A stretch of 64,000 nt of DNA from Cognatundibacterium rugosum (GTDB lineage: Bacteria; Pseudomonadota; Gammaproteobacteria; Burkholderiales; Burkholderiaceae_D): positions 1 to 64,000 of the forward strand of contig NZ_JACOGG010000007.1 in assembly GCF_014284365.1 (NCBI RefSeq). The letters are read 5' to 3'. Shown in pieces: positions 40,875-51,897 of the stretch; position 1 is the stretch's first letter, and each line of letters begins with the position of its first letter. The position numbers and the translations under genes are program-made. The notes under the pieces were generated by a model that was not told the DNA's origin, did no database searches, and saw only the letters and a program-made list of their open reading frames with translations.

Positions 40875-42863
40875 CTATTCTGGTTTCCGGAAATCGATCA
40901 ACTCAAAATTGATGATATTACTATCATCTTCTGTTGCCAATACCGGTGTCGCCGGATCTGAACGTCCCACCACTTTGTCCCAGCCGTGACCAGGCGCTTC
41001 GATTGTACGATTACGCTCCAGCTCATTGGCGATGCTAATTAACAGCAGAATGTCGCGATACACAGGCAACTCAAAACCCATACGCTTTCCATCGCGATCA
41101 TCCACCAGCAAACTCTGCAAGAATGGCAAAGCTTCATTGGTATTCCACATCGTGCAGATTTTCTTCATCAGATGCTCAAAATCATCCAATGTGCGAGAAG
41201 GCAGACTGGCTGGGTCCACTTCAAATTCAGGAATGTTTGCGTTAAAAAACACCACGAATCTGTCCCGCAAGTGATCGTATTTCTCTTTCTGGCCAACCAC
41301 ACGGTACAGGTCAAGCAAATACAACCAAGGCACCGGCGAGTCAGGCTGATCAATATCTGCCTGAGGCTCCAGAATTTCAATGGCACGTTCCGGATCATTG
41401 ACCGACATCCAGAACTCAGCTTCTTGTGTTACATCCGAAATTTCTTCTACTTTTACCGTATGATTTCTGGTCGAGAAAAAATTAAAAGTGCTGCTATTCG
41501 TGTCTTCCAGCGAAGGCGTGAAATTTTTGCCAAAAACAGAATGTGCTTCCAGTTTTCCGGTATTTTTAAGCATAGGGTCTTGCGTACTGGACAGTACCGG
41601 ACGCGCGGCTGATGGTACCGTACGTGCCAACAACTGCGACTCAGGCGCTTCAGCGTTGCCAGTCTGGGTGTAGGTCGCTTGCACGCTGTCAACCAACTCT
41701 TCAATATTTTTCTTTGTTTCAGGCTCTGGCTTACCTGCTTTTTGCTCCCACCAGCTCGCCGCATGTTTCTTATGCAATCTGCGTATATAGGCGAACAGCA
41801 CGCCCGCCAGAGCAAGCGCCAGCACGAGCCCACCGGACAGAATAATGAGCCAGGTTTTGGAGACAGAATTCTCTCTGAGCTCATCAAACAAAGATTTGTC
41901 GAGTTGTATTTGTTTTTTTAACTGCAGCGTTTCCTGCTGCAGACTTTGTATTTTCAGCTTTTCCGCTTTTTCTGCTTTTTCTGTACTATCTGCTGGGACT
42001 TTTTCCAGCAGTTGCCGGGCTGGTGTTTCGCCTCTTAGCATTGCGGCGAATTGTGCTTGCGCCTGACGCAATTCCTCAATGTCCTGTGCGCCGGTTTTAC
42101 TATTAGCAGCACCATTGGACAAGGTCTGGGCCATTTTCATGCCCTGGCTAGGCAATTCGTTGCTATCGCTCAGTTTTAATGCATCTTTTACAGGCTTTTC
42201 AATTGACTGAGCCGCACTATTTTTTGCTACCAACGGGGCTGCTGGTGTTGCTGCAACTTCACGTGCCTTTCGCTGAGGCCGAACAATTTCAGAGCCTGAA
42301 TCCGGCAAGCCCCCGTCTGCACGTTTAGGAGTACGTGTTTTTCCAGCCGAGACCGCCACGCCCTCCTGTGCCCTTACTACAGAGGTGTTAACTTTCGCGG
42401 TACTAACAGGGCCTTGCAAATCAGTCAGGCCTTCCGGGGCAGCACTGATTTGTGGCGGATCGAGCAATATCAGGTATTCACGGTGCAGTTGCACTTCGCA
42501 CTGGATATTGAGCAAAATTTTGATGGCTGGCTCGGAAATATTTTTGCGGCTTTGTAGCAACAAAAACGTGTTACCACCCCGCTGAGCCAATTGCAAATTT
42601 ACAGCTGACAACAACACACCCTCGGTCGACTCGACCGAACCATGGATGCAGGACATATCGACAGAAGGACCGTCAGCACCGGTTAACTCAACTTGTGCCT
42701 TCAATATCTGTCCAAGGTAGGACTGAGAACGGACCGCACCTAATCCCAATGCATATGCCTGCCCAGTAGCACCCACGGCTAACGCGGAGGCGCATACCAG
42801 AAAAAGTGTGGATCTGCGAAACGGTAAAATGATAATTTCCCCAAAATGTCTTAAATATTGCAA
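40875..42863 (-). CDS. FimV-like inner-membrane protein
   Basis: 662 residues. The signal/transmembrane region (about 15-38) precedes a FimV-type N-terminal domain with LGLGAVRSQSYLGQILKAQVEL. A long, low-complexity periplasmic region follows, then a coiled coil (LKIQSLQQETLQLKKQIQ), a transmembrane helix (about 338-358, IILSGGLVLALALAGVLFAYI) and an acidic cytoplasmic TPR-like part. FimV-like proteins help type IV pilus assembly and polar organisation. The domain order is clear; the exact role is inferred. Confidence 0.8.
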   Translation of the reverse strand: MQYLRHFGEIIILPFRRSTLFLVCASALAVGATGQAYALGLGAVRSQSYLGQILKAQVELTGADGPSVDMSCIHGSVESTEGVLLSAVNLQLAQRGGNTFLLLQSRKNISEPAIKILLNIQCEVQLHREYLILLDPPQISAAPEGLTDLQGPVSTAKVNTSVVRAQEGVAVSAGKTRTPKRADGGLPDSGSEIVRPQRKAREVAATPAAPLVAKNSAAQSIEKPVKDALKLSDSNELPSQGMKMAQTLSNGAANSKTGAQDIEELRQAQAQFAAMLRGETPARQLLEKVPADSTEKAEKAEKLKIQSLQQETLQLKKQIQLDKSLFDELRENSVSKTWLIILSGGLVLALALAGVLFAYIRRLHKKHAASWWEQKAGKPEPETKKNIEELVDSVQATYTQTGNAEAPESQLLARTVPSAARPVLSSTQDPMLKNTGKLEAHSVFGKNFTPSLEDTNSSTFNFFSTRNHTVKVEEISDVTQEAEFWMSVNDPERAIEILEPQADIDQPDSPVPWLYLLDLYRVVGQKEKYDHLRDRFVVFFNANIPEFEVDPASLPSRTLDDFEHLMKKICTMWNTNEALPFLQSLLVDDRDGKRMGFELPVYRDILLLISIANELERNRTIEAPGHGWDKVVGRSDPATPVLATEDDSNIINFELIDFRKPE

Positions 42864-43029
42864 GCCAATAAGAAGATTGGCATCAGATGCTAGCGTTATA
42901 ACAAAACCAAGTCATGCTGAAAATATCAAATCGGAAATTTTTTACTCAAAAGCAATAAATAAAGTTAAATTCTTTTTTACACGTATCTCGTTCAGGTGTT
43001 TTTTGAATTCGCTTAACTCAACCTTGCCG

Positions 43030-43788
43030 TTATAGATTCTTTAGGTCAAGAATTTTCTTTGAGATACCGCGCAAAATGTTCACCTCTTCCGTTTCCAGTT
43101 GCGTGCGCGAGAACAAACGCTTCAATCTGGGCATTAATTTTTTAGGGCTGGCGGGATTCAGGAAGCCTATCGAGACCAAGGCATGTTCCAGATGCTGATA
43201 CATACCTTCAATTTCCTCCGCATTCGCCAATTGCCCCTGAAAGCCAATTTTCCCAGAATTTTGTACTTCACTTTGAGCAGCCATCCTGCATTCATAAGCA
43301 ATTAACTGTATGGCCTGAGCCAGGTTTAAGGATGAGTACCCGGGATTCGCGGGAATATTGACCAATACCTGGCTGTTCGCCACGACTTCATTGGGTAAGC
43401 CGAAGCGTTCATTACCAAAAACGATGGCCACCTTACCACTCAGTTTTTGCTGAAAATCTGCCGCCAGTTCACGCGGAGACTGTACCGGTGGGGAAAACTC
43501 CCGTAGTCTGGCGCTGACTGACGCTACCAGTTCACAGCCTTGTAATGCAGCAGCAACCGTATCCACGATCTGTGCCTGTTCCAGAATATCCTGCGCGCCA
43601 CTCGCAAACGCAATGGCATCAGGATGACTCAATGCATCGGCAAATCTGGGGTTGACCAGCACCAAATGCTTGAATCCCATGGTTTTCATGGCACGTGCAG
43701 CAGCACCAATATTGCCCGGATGACTGGTTTCCACCAGCACAAAACGTAAGCGCTCAAAAAGAGATGTGTCAGTTTCTGTCAAGTTCAT
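43030..43788 (-). CDS. trmJ: tRNA (Cm32/Um32) 2'-O-methyltransferase
   Basis: 252 residues. It methylates the ribose of residue 32 in tRNA with S-adenosylmethionine. SPOUT-family features are LVETSHPGNIGAAARAMKTMG, ALVFGNERFGLPNE-like (VAIVFGNERFGLPNEV) and SLNLAQAIQLIAYE, which form the trefoil knot. The C-terminal extension (ILRGISKKILDLKNL) is typical for TrmJ. It is divergent from suhB. Confidence 0.92.
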   Translation of the reverse strand: MNLTETDTSLFERLRFVLVETSHPGNIGAAARAMKTMGFKHLVLVNPRFADALSHPDAIAFASGAQDILEQAQIVDTVAAALQGCELVASVSARLREFSPPVQSPRELAADFQQKLSGKVAIVFGNERFGLPNEVVANSQVLVNIPANPGYSSLNLAQAIQLIAYECRMAAQSEVQNSGKIGFQGQLANAEEIEGMYQHLEHALVSIGFLNPASPKKLMPRLKRLFSRTQLETEEVNILRGISKKILDLKNL

Positions 43789-43944
43789 TTAAAATAGCGT
43801 TTATCTTCGTTAATTATATTCAGTAGAGCAAAACAGCCTGCTGCCAGATTGACGCTTGCTCTTTACCATTTTCATTATTGCAAACTACCGGCTTTGCTGT
43901 TTGGCAAATGCCTGCAGATTTGCCGTCATTTTATCGGAATAATT

Positions 43945-44748
43945 ATGCATCCTATGCTCAATACGGCTATCAAAGCCGCTCGCCGCGGTGCGGCAGTCAT
44001 CAATCGTGCGTCTTTCGACCTTGATCGCGTCAGTGTTACTGAAAAACATTTCAATGATTTTGTGACCGACGTTGATAAGTCCGCCGAAGCAGCCATCGTT
44101 GAAGTCCTTAAGAGCGCCTACCCAGAACACGCTATCCTGGCGGAAGAATCGGGTGCATCCGCTAATCTGCATGATGAAAATGAGTATGTCTGGATTATCG
44201 ACCCTTTAGACGGGACGACTAACTTTATCCACGGCTTCCCTCAATATTGCGTATCGATTGCGCTGCAACACAAAGGCGTGATTACTCAGGCCGTCGTGTA
44301 CGACCCTACCCGCAATGAAATGTTCACTGCCACCAAAGGCTCCGGTGCCTACCTGAACGAAAAACGTATCCGTGTTACCCGTTGCGACAAACTGGCTGAC
44401 GCCCTGATCGGTACAGGTTTTCCTTCCCGCGATCTGTCCGGCCTCGACGAATACCTGCAAATGTTCAAAGTCATGACCGGCAAATGCCAAGGCCTGCGCC
44501 GCCCAGGCTCCGCTGCGCTGGATCTGGCTTATGTGGCAGTGGGCCGTCTCGACGGTTTCTTTGAAAAAGGTCTGGCACCTTGGGATATCGCTGCAGGTTC
44601 GTTGCTAATCACTGAAGCAGGCGGCATCGTTTCTGATTTCCGTGGAGAATCCGATTACCTGTACAAGGGTGATGTGATGGCAGGTACGCCGCGCGTATTT
44701 GGTCAAATGGTCAATGTATTGCAGCCATTTGCAGGCAGTGCTAAATAA
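43945..44748 (+). CDS. suhB: Inositol-1-monophosphatase (SuhB type)
   Basis: 267 residues. The metal motifs are [19 protein letters not shown] and [15 protein letters not shown], with LAEESG earlier. It hydrolyses inositol monophosphate; SuhB also contacts ribosomal-RNA antitermination complexes. The start at 43945 gives [16 protein letters not shown], the usual start; an in-frame upstream ATG at 43849 is a non-family extension. Confidence 0.92.
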   Translation: MHPMLNTAIKAARRGAAVINRASFDLDRVSVTEKHFNDFVTDVDKSAEAAIVEVLKSAYPEHAILAEESGASANLHDENEYVWIIDPLDGTTNFIHGFPQYCVSIALQHKGVITQAVVYDPTRNEMFTATKGSGAYLNEKRIRVTRCDKLADALIGTGFPSRDLSGLDEYLQMFKVMTGKCQGLRRPGSAALDLAYVAVGRLDGFFEKGLAPWDIAAGSLLITEAGGIVSDFRGESDYLYKGDVMAGTPRVFGQMVNVLQPFAGSAK

Positions 44749-44873
44749 GTGCCGGGCTAGTTCAGTATTTCGCTTTTTTTTAAGCATATGTTCCATTGTG
44801 CTTCGTCATCCGGCGAAGCACAGGTTTTACCGGGTTGATATAGTTCACCCGTGATTTCAGATTGTACAATCTC

Positions 44874-46253
44874 ATGCCCTCATTTCACGAACTCGGCTTG
44901 TCCGAGGACATCGTTCGCGCAGTCAGCGAACAAGGTTACACCTCCCCTACTCCTATCCAGCAGCAAGCGATTCCAGCCGTCATTCAAGGCGGGGATTTGT
45001 TAGCAGGGGCACAAACCGGTACCGGCAAGACTGCGGGTTTTACTTTGCCGGTATTGCAAAGATTGCTGAGTCAGCCTAATGGCCCCAGCGACAAAACTTC
45101 ACGCCGCCCTATTCGCGTACTGGTACTGACACCAACCCGAGAACTCGCCGCCCAGGTGCAGGAAAGCGTTGCCCTTTACAGTAAATATTTGCCTTTGAAT
45201 TCCGGCGTTATTTTCGGCGGCGTCGGCATCAACCCGCAAATTAAGCTGCTCAAGCAAGGTGTAGACGTACTGGTCGCAACACCGGGCCGCCTGCTGGATC
45301 ATCATCAGCAAGGCACGATAGATCTGCGTCATATCGAAATTCTGATTCTGGACGAGGCAGACCGCATGCTGGACATGGGCTTCATCCATGACATCAAAAA
45401 AGTATTGGCGATCCTGCCCCCAAAACGCCAGAACCTGCTGTTTTCTGCGACCTTCTCCGACGACATCAAAGCGTTGGCTGATCGCCTGCTGAATAGTCCG
45501 GCTATGATAGAAGTCGCGCGCCGCAACTCCACTGTAGAAGTCATTGCGCAAAAAATCCATCCGGTAGACCGCGATAAAAAGCATCCTTTACTGGCGCATC
45601 TGATTAAGTCACAGCAATGGTCGCAGGTATTGGTGTTCACCCGTACCAAGCATGGTGCCAACCGTCTGGTCGAGCAGTTAGGCAAAGAAGGCATTACGGC
45701 CATGGCAATCCACGGCAATAAGAGCCAGTCCGCGCGCACCAAAGCCTTATCGGAATTCAAGGATGGCAGTTTGTCTGTCTTAGTTGCTACCGACATCGCA
45801 GCGCGCGGTATTGACATTGACCAATTGCCTCACGTGGTCAATTACGATTTGCCGAACGTACCGGAAGACTATGTGCATCGCATAGGCCGTACTGGCCGCG
45901 CTGGCGCAAGCGGTGAGGCAGTCTCGCTGGTGTGCGTGGACGAGTTCAAACTGTTGGCGGATATTGAGAAATTCATCAAGCGTCAAATTCCGCAGGAAAT
46001 CATCGACGGCTTCATTCCCGACCCGAATGCCAAAGCCCAACCTATCCAATTACGCAGCTTTGAAGGCCGCAATCATCCCGGCAATGGTCAGCGCAAAGCC
46101 CGTCCGGTAGGTAGCAACAAACCTCAGGCAGCCAAGGCACCAGCACGCCACGAGACAACTGGTCGCCCACAGCAGCCTAAGCCACGCAATGGCAATCTGT
46201 TAGGCGGTAAATCTGCAGGCCCGCGCAGATCCGGTAGCCGTGGCAACGGCTAA
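44874..46253 (+). CDS. rhlE: DEAD-box RNA helicase (RhlE type)
   Basis: 459 residues from the ATG at 44874; a TTG at 44862 is the alternative. The Q-motif ([26 protein letters not shown]), [27 protein letters not shown] and [10 protein letters not shown] are all present. The basic, Gly/Arg/Pro-rich tail (about 400-459) fits RhlE. It unwinds RNA helices in ribosome assembly and RNA decay. Confidence 0.9.
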   Translation: MPSFHELGLSEDIVRAVSEQGYTSPTPIQQQAIPAVIQGGDLLAGAQTGTGKTAGFTLPVLQRLLSQPNGPSDKTSRRPIRVLVLTPTRELAAQVQESVALYSKYLPLNSGVIFGGVGINPQIKLLKQGVDVLVATPGRLLDHHQQGTIDLRHIEILILDEADRMLDMGFIHDIKKVLAILPPKRQNLLFSATFSDDIKALADRLLNSPAMIEVARRNSTVEVIAQKIHPVDRDKKHPLLAHLIKSQQWSQVLVFTRTKHGANRLVEQLGKEGITAMAIHGNKSQSARTKALSEFKDGSLSVLVATDIAARGIDIDQLPHVVNYDLPNVPEDYVHRIGRTGRAGASGEAVSLVCVDEFKLLADIEKFIKRQIPQEIIDGFIPDPNAKAQPIQLRSFEGRNHPGNGQRKARPVGSNKPQAAKAPARHETTGRPQQPKPRNGNLLGGKSAGPRRSGSRGNG

Positions 46254-46694
46254 ACCAAGCCAAATTACGCAGTAAGCACATCAGCACAAACAATACGCTG
46301 AATTGCTTGCTGCGTTTTTCTATCAGGCTTCACACCGTGTCCTGAGTAATTTCGATTCATATTTCATGCTTAAGCATCTGCGATGCGAATCACCGCCCGC
46401 GATCGCACGCCATCTTCAAGCTGCGCCACCTGCAGCCCAAATGCATACCTGGTGAGCGAGACCTCTTGCTATCCCTCTATCCTTCAACGTCATCCTCTAT
46501 AATGTTAGCTTTTATGGCGGAACTTTTGCCCGACAGCTTACGACTCACCGCAGTATCTCTGCTGAATTCAAACGTTTCGACACATAGCGGCCAACAAACG
46601 ATATACGAAGTGATCATCAGGCTAAAGTAACACAACAGCATGCCTGCTCATTTCTGGCAACCAGACAACATCATCCCAATAACAATAAAGATTT
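46254..46694. other. Long intergenic region upstream of mutS
   Basis: I see no gene, RNA or repeat of note. A TATAAT box at 46498-46503 has no good -35. No terminator of the RhlE gene is obvious. Confidence 0.5.
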
Positions 46695-49325
46695 ATGAGT
46701 AACGACAATTCCAAACATACGCCGATGATGCAGCAATATCTGCGCATCAAGGCGGACCATCCGGATACGCTGGTGTTTTATCGCATGGGCGATTTTTATG
46801 AACTGTTTTTTGGCGATGCAGAGAAAGTATCGCGTCTGCTGGGCATCACCCTGACCCAGCGTGGCAGCTCAGGTGGCGAGCCTATCAAAATGGCAGGCGT
46901 CCCTTTTCATTCGCTGGAACCCTATCTGGCCAAGCTGGTTAAGATGGGCGAATCTGCGGCGATTTGTGAGCAGATCGGTGATCCGGCCACCAGCAAAGGG
47001 CCGGTAGAGCGCAAAGTCATGCGCGTCGTCACGCCTGGCACCCTGACCGATACTGATCTGTTACCTGAAAAATCAGAGCGACCACTGCTGGCGCTGTGCC
47101 TGACGCAACAAAGAAAAACTATTACCGTCGGCCTATCCTGGTTGTCCTTAGCCAGTGGCGCCTTGAAACTGATGGAGTTTTCCAGTGATGAAAAATCGCT
47201 GCCGCAGCGCTTACAACATGAGCTGGAACGTATTGCTCCGGCGGAGATTCTGATTTCAGCCGGCACGCTGATGCTGGATGAACATAGACAAGCCCTGCCC
47301 GGTAAATTTTCGGAAGTCGCAGACTGGCATTTCGATATCAAGCAAGGACAAAAAGCACTACAGGATCAGTTGGGCACATCAACACTGACTGGTTTTGGCG
47401 TAGAAAACATGTCTGCTGCACTGGGCGCGTCCGGTGCCTTGTTACGCTACGCAGAAAGCACACAAGGCCGCGGCTTAAAGCATGTCAATGCACTCAGCGT
47501 GGAAAATGAAGACGAATTCATCGGTCTTGATACTGCTACCCGGCGCAATCTGGAACTGACTGAGACCTTGCGTGGCCAGGAAGCACCAACCTTGTTCTCA
47601 TTGCTGGATCATTGCAAAACGTCTATGGGATCACGTCTGTTGCGTCACTGGTTGCATCATGCGAAGCGTGATCAGCGCGTGGCACGCTCACGCCATCAGG
47701 CGATCAGGGCAATCATGAGCGCCGATTCGACCGAAGGCCTGTCCAGCGCGCTCAATGCAATTCCTGACATAGAACGCATTACCACCCGTATCGCCTTGCA
47801 AACTGCACGGCCGCGTGACTTGTCCGCATTGCGCGATGGGATGCAACATCTGCCCAGTCTGCGCAATTATGTGAGCCTGTGTGTCGCCGATAACCAGACC
47901 AGTCTGCTGACGCAGATATTGCAGGATTTGCAGACCCCTGCAGAATGCCTGGATTTACTGGAACGCAGTCTGTTACCACTGCCAGCCACCATGGTGCGTG
48001 ATGGTGGCGTGATTGCCAAAGGCTACGATGCAGAACTCGATGAACTGCGAGCACTCTCGGAAAATGCCGGGCAATTTCTGGTTGATCTGGAAGCGTCAGA
48101 GCGTGAACGTACCGGGATCGCCAATCTGCGGGTCGAGTACAACCGGGTACATGGCTTTTACATCGAAGTCACGAATGGGCAAGCGGATAAAGTGCCGGAC
48201 AACTACCGACGCCGTCAAACCCTGAAAAATGCTGAACGCTATATCACGCCAGAATTAAAAGCCTTTGAAGACAAGGCGCTGTCTGCGCAAGAGCGCGCAC
48301 TGGTCAGGGAAAAAATTCTCTACGAGCAGTTATTGCAGGATTGTTTACCGCATATCGCACAGCTGCAGACCATCGCTCATGCGGTCGCCAGTCTCGATAC
48401 CCTGGTCAGCCTGGCAGCACATGCCAGCAAGAATAACTGGTGTGCGCCTGAACTGATTGATGCGCCCAGCCTCAACATCAGCCAGGGCCGCCATCCGGTT
48501 GTCGAAAATCAGATTGAACGCTTTATCGCGAATGACTGCAAACTGGATGCGGATAAAAAATTATTACTGATTACCGGCCCGAATATGGGTGGTAAATCGA
48601 CCTTTATGCGCCAGGTTGCCCTGATCACCCTGCTCGCATATGTGGGCAGCTATGTGCCAGCGCACAGCGCGACGATAGGCCCTATCGACAGGATTTTCAC
48701 ACGTATTGGTGCAGCCGATGACTTAGCCGGCGGACGATCCACCTTCATGGTAGAGATGACAGAATCGGCAGCCATCCTGCACGGCGCCACAGAAAACTCC
48801 CTGGTACTGATGGATGAAGTTGGTCGCGGTACGTCGACCTTTGACGGGTTGGCGCTGGCTTGGGCAATTTCTAAACATCTGATACAAAGCTCCAGAAGCT
48901 TTACTCTGTTTGCAACGCACTATTTTGAATTGACGCAGCTGCCAGACACCCATCCGAGTGCGGAAAATGTACATCTGTCGGCGGTGGAGCATAAGGAGAA
49001 CATTGTGTTCTTACATGCGGTGCAGGCCGGACCGGCGTCGCAGAGCTATGGCTTGCAAGTCGCGCAGTTAGCTGGCATACCGCAGTCAGTGATACGCTCG
49101 GCACGTAAGCATCTGGCGGATCTGGAAGCACACTCCTTGCAAAGTACACCACAATTTGATTTATTCTCCGGCGTCAGCAGCGCGCCTGAGGCAGCAGCAG
49201 AGCCGGCCATCAGCGAGGAAGAGCAACAGGCGCTGGATGCCTTGAAAAAGGTCGATCCGGACAACTTGTCCCCGCGTGAAGCACTGGACGCACTGTATGA
49301 ATTGAAACAACTGCTGGGAAAATAA
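46695..49325 (+). CDS. mutS: DNA mismatch repair protein MutS
   Basis: 876 residues. It recognises mismatches, the first step of mismatch repair. The N-terminal [15 protein letters not shown] holds the mismatch-binding Phe and Glu. Walker A is GPNMGGKST, the Walker B/D-loop region is [12 protein letters not shown], and [11 protein letters not shown] closes the ATPase. The C-terminal dimerisation helix ([17 protein letters not shown]) is present. A good terminator follows. Confidence 0.97.
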   Translation: MSNDNSKHTPMMQQYLRIKADHPDTLVFYRMGDFYELFFGDAEKVSRLLGITLTQRGSSGGEPIKMAGVPFHSLEPYLAKLVKMGESAAICEQIGDPATSKGPVERKVMRVVTPGTLTDTDLLPEKSERPLLALCLTQQRKTITVGLSWLSLASGALKLMEFSSDEKSLPQRLQHELERIAPAEILISAGTLMLDEHRQALPGKFSEVADWHFDIKQGQKALQDQLGTSTLTGFGVENMSAALGASGALLRYAESTQGRGLKHVNALSVENEDEFIGLDTATRRNLELTETLRGQEAPTLFSLLDHCKTSMGSRLLRHWLHHAKRDQRVARSRHQAIRAIMSADSTEGLSSALNAIPDIERITTRIALQTARPRDLSALRDGMQHLPSLRNYVSLCVADNQTSLLTQILQDLQTPAECLDLLERSLLPLPATMVRDGGVIAKGYDAELDELRALSENAGQFLVDLEASERERTGIANLRVEYNRVHGFYIEVTNGQADKVPDNYRRRQTLKNAERYITPELKAFEDKALSAQERALVREKILYEQLLQDCLPHIAQLQTIAHAVASLDTLVSLAAHASKNNWCAPELIDAPSLNISQGRHPVVENQIERFIANDCKLDADKKLLLITGPNMGGKSTFMRQVALITLLAYVGSYVPAHSATIGPIDRIFTRIGAADDLAGGRSTFMVEMTESAAILHGATENSLVLMDEVGRGTSTFDGLALAWAISKHLIQSSRSFTLFATHYFELTQLPDTHPSAENVHLSAVEHKENIVFLHAVQAGPASQSYGLQVAQLAGIPQSVIRSARKHLADLEAHSLQSTPQFDLFSGVSSAPEAAAEPAISEEEQQALDALKKVDPDNLSPREALDALYELKQLLGK

Positions 49326-49360
49326 GGCCTTCCTTTACTTTACGAACACAGCGCCCCCCA

Positions 49361-49397
49361 AAAAAAAGCCGCAGATTTAAGATCCGCGGCTTTTTTT
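49361..49397. terminator. Bidirectional intrinsic terminator mutS/slyD
   Basis: Seven A residues and GCCGC (49361-49372) pair with GCGGC and seven T residues (49386-49397). It sits between the convergent mutS and slyD genes. Confidence 0.9.
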
Positions 49398-49451
49398 CAT
49401 CGCCCCTGCGCTCACCTTCCCATGCAGGTAAATCCTGAAGGGATGCATTGT

Positions 49452-49988
49452 TCAGTGAATATGATGGGTGCGGTATTCATCGCTATCGTCACCGTCTTCA
49501 TCGTCATGGTGATGGCCGTGTGCGCCGTGAACATGACCGTGTGCCACTTCGACGTCAGACGCCGCGCGTACATCGTCCACCGTCAGGCTGAAACGCAAGG
49601 CCACACCCGCCAGCGGATGATTGCCATCCAGCACCACTTTATCTTCAGCGATATCGGTAACGGTAAAGATATGGCTTTCACCCTCATCGGACTCTTCCGG
49701 CATGCCTTCAAATTGCATACCAACTTCGAGTGGGCTAGGAAAACGGTCACGTGGCTCAACTTTAACCAGTTGCGCGTCATAGTCACCAAACGCATCTTCC
49801 GGCTCCAGTTGAATCTCAGTGGAGTAGCCGGTTTCCTTGCCTTCCAGGGCTGCTTCGATCTTCGGGAAGATATTGTCATATCCGCCATGCAGATACACCA
49901 TAGGCTCCTGACCTTCTTCGATCAGATTGCCTTGCGCATCCGACAAAGTGTAGCGGGCGGTAACAACTGAGTTTTTGACAATCTTCAT
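49452..49988 (-). CDS. slyD: FKBP-type peptidyl-prolyl isomerase SlyD-like
   Basis: 178 residues from the ATG at 49988, which has AAAGGA upstream; the longer frame from 50066 is not needed. The FKBP core (MVYLHGGYDNIFPKIEAAL) is interrupted by the insert-in-flap domain, and the tail is histidine- and aspartate-rich (HGHVHGAHGHHHDDEDGDD), as in the metal-binding SlyD tail. It folds proteins at proline bonds and may deliver nickel. It is divergent from the RoxA-type gene. Confidence 0.9.
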   Translation of the reverse strand: MKIVKNSVVTARYTLSDAQGNLIEEGQEPMVYLHGGYDNIFPKIEAALEGKETGYSTEIQLEPEDAFGDYDAQLVKVEPRDRFPSPLEVGMQFEGMPEESDEGESHIFTVTDIAEDKVVLDGNHPLAGVALRFSLTVDDVRAASDVEVAHGHVHGAHGHHHDDEDGDDSDEYRTHHIH

Positions 49989-50066
49989 ACGATATCCTTT
50001 AAAAATATATGCAAGCGCGATTATACCCGTCTGGAACTGCAGCGCAGGCGCGCCTATAATGCGCAC

Positions 50067-51203
50067 ATGAAAAAATTTACGACACCCCTGACGCTGCTAG
50101 GCGGCATTTCCCCAGAACAATTCCTGTCGGAATACTGGCATAAAAAACCTTTGCTGATACGGCAGGCCATTCCTGGCTTTCAACCCATACTATCGCCACA
50201 GGCATTGTTTGATCTCGCCGCCCGCGATGATGTGGAGTCAAGACAGATCAGCTTCTTCAACCAACATTGGGAAATGAAGCGCGGCCCGATAGAAGCGCCG
50301 CCGCTTAAACAAAAGAAAGACTGGACCCTGCTGGTGCAAGGCGTCAACCTGCACAACGCAGATGCCGATGCTTTACTGCGCCAATTCCGCTTCATCTCAG
50401 ACACCCGCCTGGATGATCTGATGATCAGCTATGCTGCAGACGGCGGTGGCGTAGGTCCCCATTTTGACTCTTATGATGTATTCCTGCTGCAGGCATACGG
50501 GCAGCGCCAATGGAAAATCAGCGCTCAGAAAGACTTAAGCCTGGTCGAAGGCATGCCATTAAAAATTCTGTCTAACTTTACAGCTGAAGAAGAATTTGTG
50601 CTGGAACCCGGCGATATGCTGTATCTGCCACCCCATTATGCGCACGATGGCATTGCGATCGGTGAGTGTATGACGTATTCGGTCGGTTTCAGAGCCCCGT
50701 CTTACCAGGAGCTTGGCGAATCCTTCCTTAACTTTATGTCGGATACACTGGAAATACAAGGTCGCTATGCAGATCCAGACTTGAAACCAACGGCCAAACC
50801 GGCAGAAATCAGCAGTGATTTTCTGCAAAAAGTATCCGACGAAATTGCAAAAATACGCTTCAAAGAAGATGACATTGCGATTTTCCTCGGTGAGTATCTG
50901 ACTGAACCTAAGCAAACCGTATTTTTTGAGTCTCCAGCGAAGCCACTGACACCGAAAAAATTTGCCCAGTCTGCAGAAAAAAAAGGCGTGCGACTATCAC
51001 TGAAAAGTACCATGCTGTACAAAGGTAAGCATGTGTTTATCAATGGCGAATCCTTTGCAGTGGGCAAGGAAGACAAGTTGCTGCTTAATAAATTTGCCAA
51101 TCAGCGTTACCTTGATGCTGAGGATATTGCCAACGCGTCCGCCGATGTGATGGAAGCCTTCTGCATGTGGTACGAGGATGGCTGGCTGGAGTTAGGTAAA
51201 TAA
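50067..51203 (+). CDS. roxA: Ribosomal oxygenase RoxA/YcfD-type (JmjC cupin)
   Basis: 378 residues. The iron-binding HFDSYDVFLLQAYGQRQW motif (HxD) and the later PPHYAHDGIAIGECMTYSVGFRAP histidine match RoxA, a 2-oxoglutarate-dependent oxygenase that hydroxylates an arginine in ribosomal protein L16. The C-terminal winged-helix-like domain is present (FCMWYEDGWLEL). The start is only 78 bases from slyD on the opposite strand. Confidence 0.88.
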   Translation: MKKFTTPLTLLGGISPEQFLSEYWHKKPLLIRQAIPGFQPILSPQALFDLAARDDVESRQISFFNQHWEMKRGPIEAPPLKQKKDWTLLVQGVNLHNADADALLRQFRFISDTRLDDLMISYAADGGGVGPHFDSYDVFLLQAYGQRQWKISAQKDLSLVEGMPLKILSNFTAEEEFVLEPGDMLYLPPHYAHDGIAIGECMTYSVGFRAPSYQELGESFLNFMSDTLEIQGRYADPDLKPTAKPAEISSDFLQKVSDEIAKIRFKEDDIAIFLGEYLTEPKQTVFFESPAKPLTPKKFAQSAEKKGVRLSLKSTMLYKGKHVFINGESFAVGKEDKLLLNKFANQRYLDAEDIANASADVMEAFCMWYEDGWLELGK

Positions 51204-51439
51204 GGCGCCCCCAACCTCTTCATGCTTGATACTGCATGCATTTTATTAAATGAAATCCAACAAAAGTAGCAAATAAGGATTAGATGTTTTCTTCGATGCA
51301 AAAAAACATGAATTTGCGATCAATTTCACATCAATCCCTATTCCATTGCAGGAAAAATCATTATAATCACGGGTTAGGAAACTTTCGATGAAGTGCATCA
51401 TTAAAAATGGTGCTCTGCAGCGAATAAGCCTATAGAGCG

Positions 51440-51457
51440 ATAATTACCGGTAATTAT
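51440..51457. promoter_or_regulatory. 18-bp perfect palindrome upstream of the small lipoprotein gene
   Basis: ATAATTACCGGTAATTAT is a perfect palindrome, 52 bases before the ATG of the alanine-rich lipoprotein gene. This spacing would suit a repressor or activator site. Nearby, TTTTGATCT appears twice with a short gap. The palindrome is seen directly; the role is inferred. Confidence 0.45.
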
Positions 51458-51508
51458 TCATCGCATAATTTTGATCTTATTTTTGATCTATTTATTGAAA
51501 GTACAAAC

Positions 51509-51736
51509 ATGAAAAAATCTCTCTTGCTCGTATCCCTGATGGCAATCGCTTTGGCAGCTTGCGGCAAAAAAGAAGAAGCAGCATCTGCTCCAGCAGCATC
51601 CGTAGTTGCTCCAGCTCCAGCATCCGCAACTGATGCTCCAGCAGCAGCTCCAGCTCCAGCAGCAGCTTCTGACGCAGCTGCAGCGTCTGGCGCAGCTCCA
51701 GCAGCTTCCGCTACAGCAGCTCCAGCTTCTAAGTAA
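51509..51736 (+). CDS. Small alanine/proline-rich lipoprotein
   Basis: 75 residues. The signal peptide MKKSLLLVSLMAIALAAC has a lipobox (LAAC), so the cysteine is lipidated. The mature part is low-complexity, mostly Ala, Pro and Ser, after a GKKEEAASAP start, and the DNA consists of GCTCCAGCA-like repeats. Function is unknown; a lipid-anchored, unstructured periplasmic tail is likely. It lies after a 305-base gap and before its own terminator. Confidence 0.7.
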   Translation: MKKSLLLVSLMAIALAACGKKEEAASAPAASVVAPAPASATDAPAAAPAPAAASDAAAASGAAPAASATAAPASK

Positions 51737-51750
51737 TTTTTTACTGAAGC

Positions 51751-51778
51751 AAAAAGCCGGCATATGCCGGCTTTTTTT
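51751..51778 (+). terminator. Intrinsic terminator after the small lipoprotein
   Basis: AAAAAGCCGGCA and TGCCGGCTTTTTTT form a near-perfect hairpin with T-run (51751-51778). Confidence 0.9.
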
Positions 51779-51849
51779 CGCCTGAAATTCCGGTTGGCGC
51801 GCATACAGCAAGTTATCTCGATCAACGATATCCGGCTCATTTCAGGCAA

Positions 51850-51880
51850 AAAAAACGGCCAATTCAATTGGCCGTTTTTT
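51850..51880 (-). terminator. Intrinsic terminator after bamC
   Basis: AAAAACGGCCAATT (51851-51864) pairs with AATTGGCCGTTTTT (51866-51879) around one C. It lies just beyond the bamC stop and its A-run gives T residues on the minus strand. Confidence 0.85.
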
Positions 51881-51897
51881 CTTACCTAGCTGTCTGA

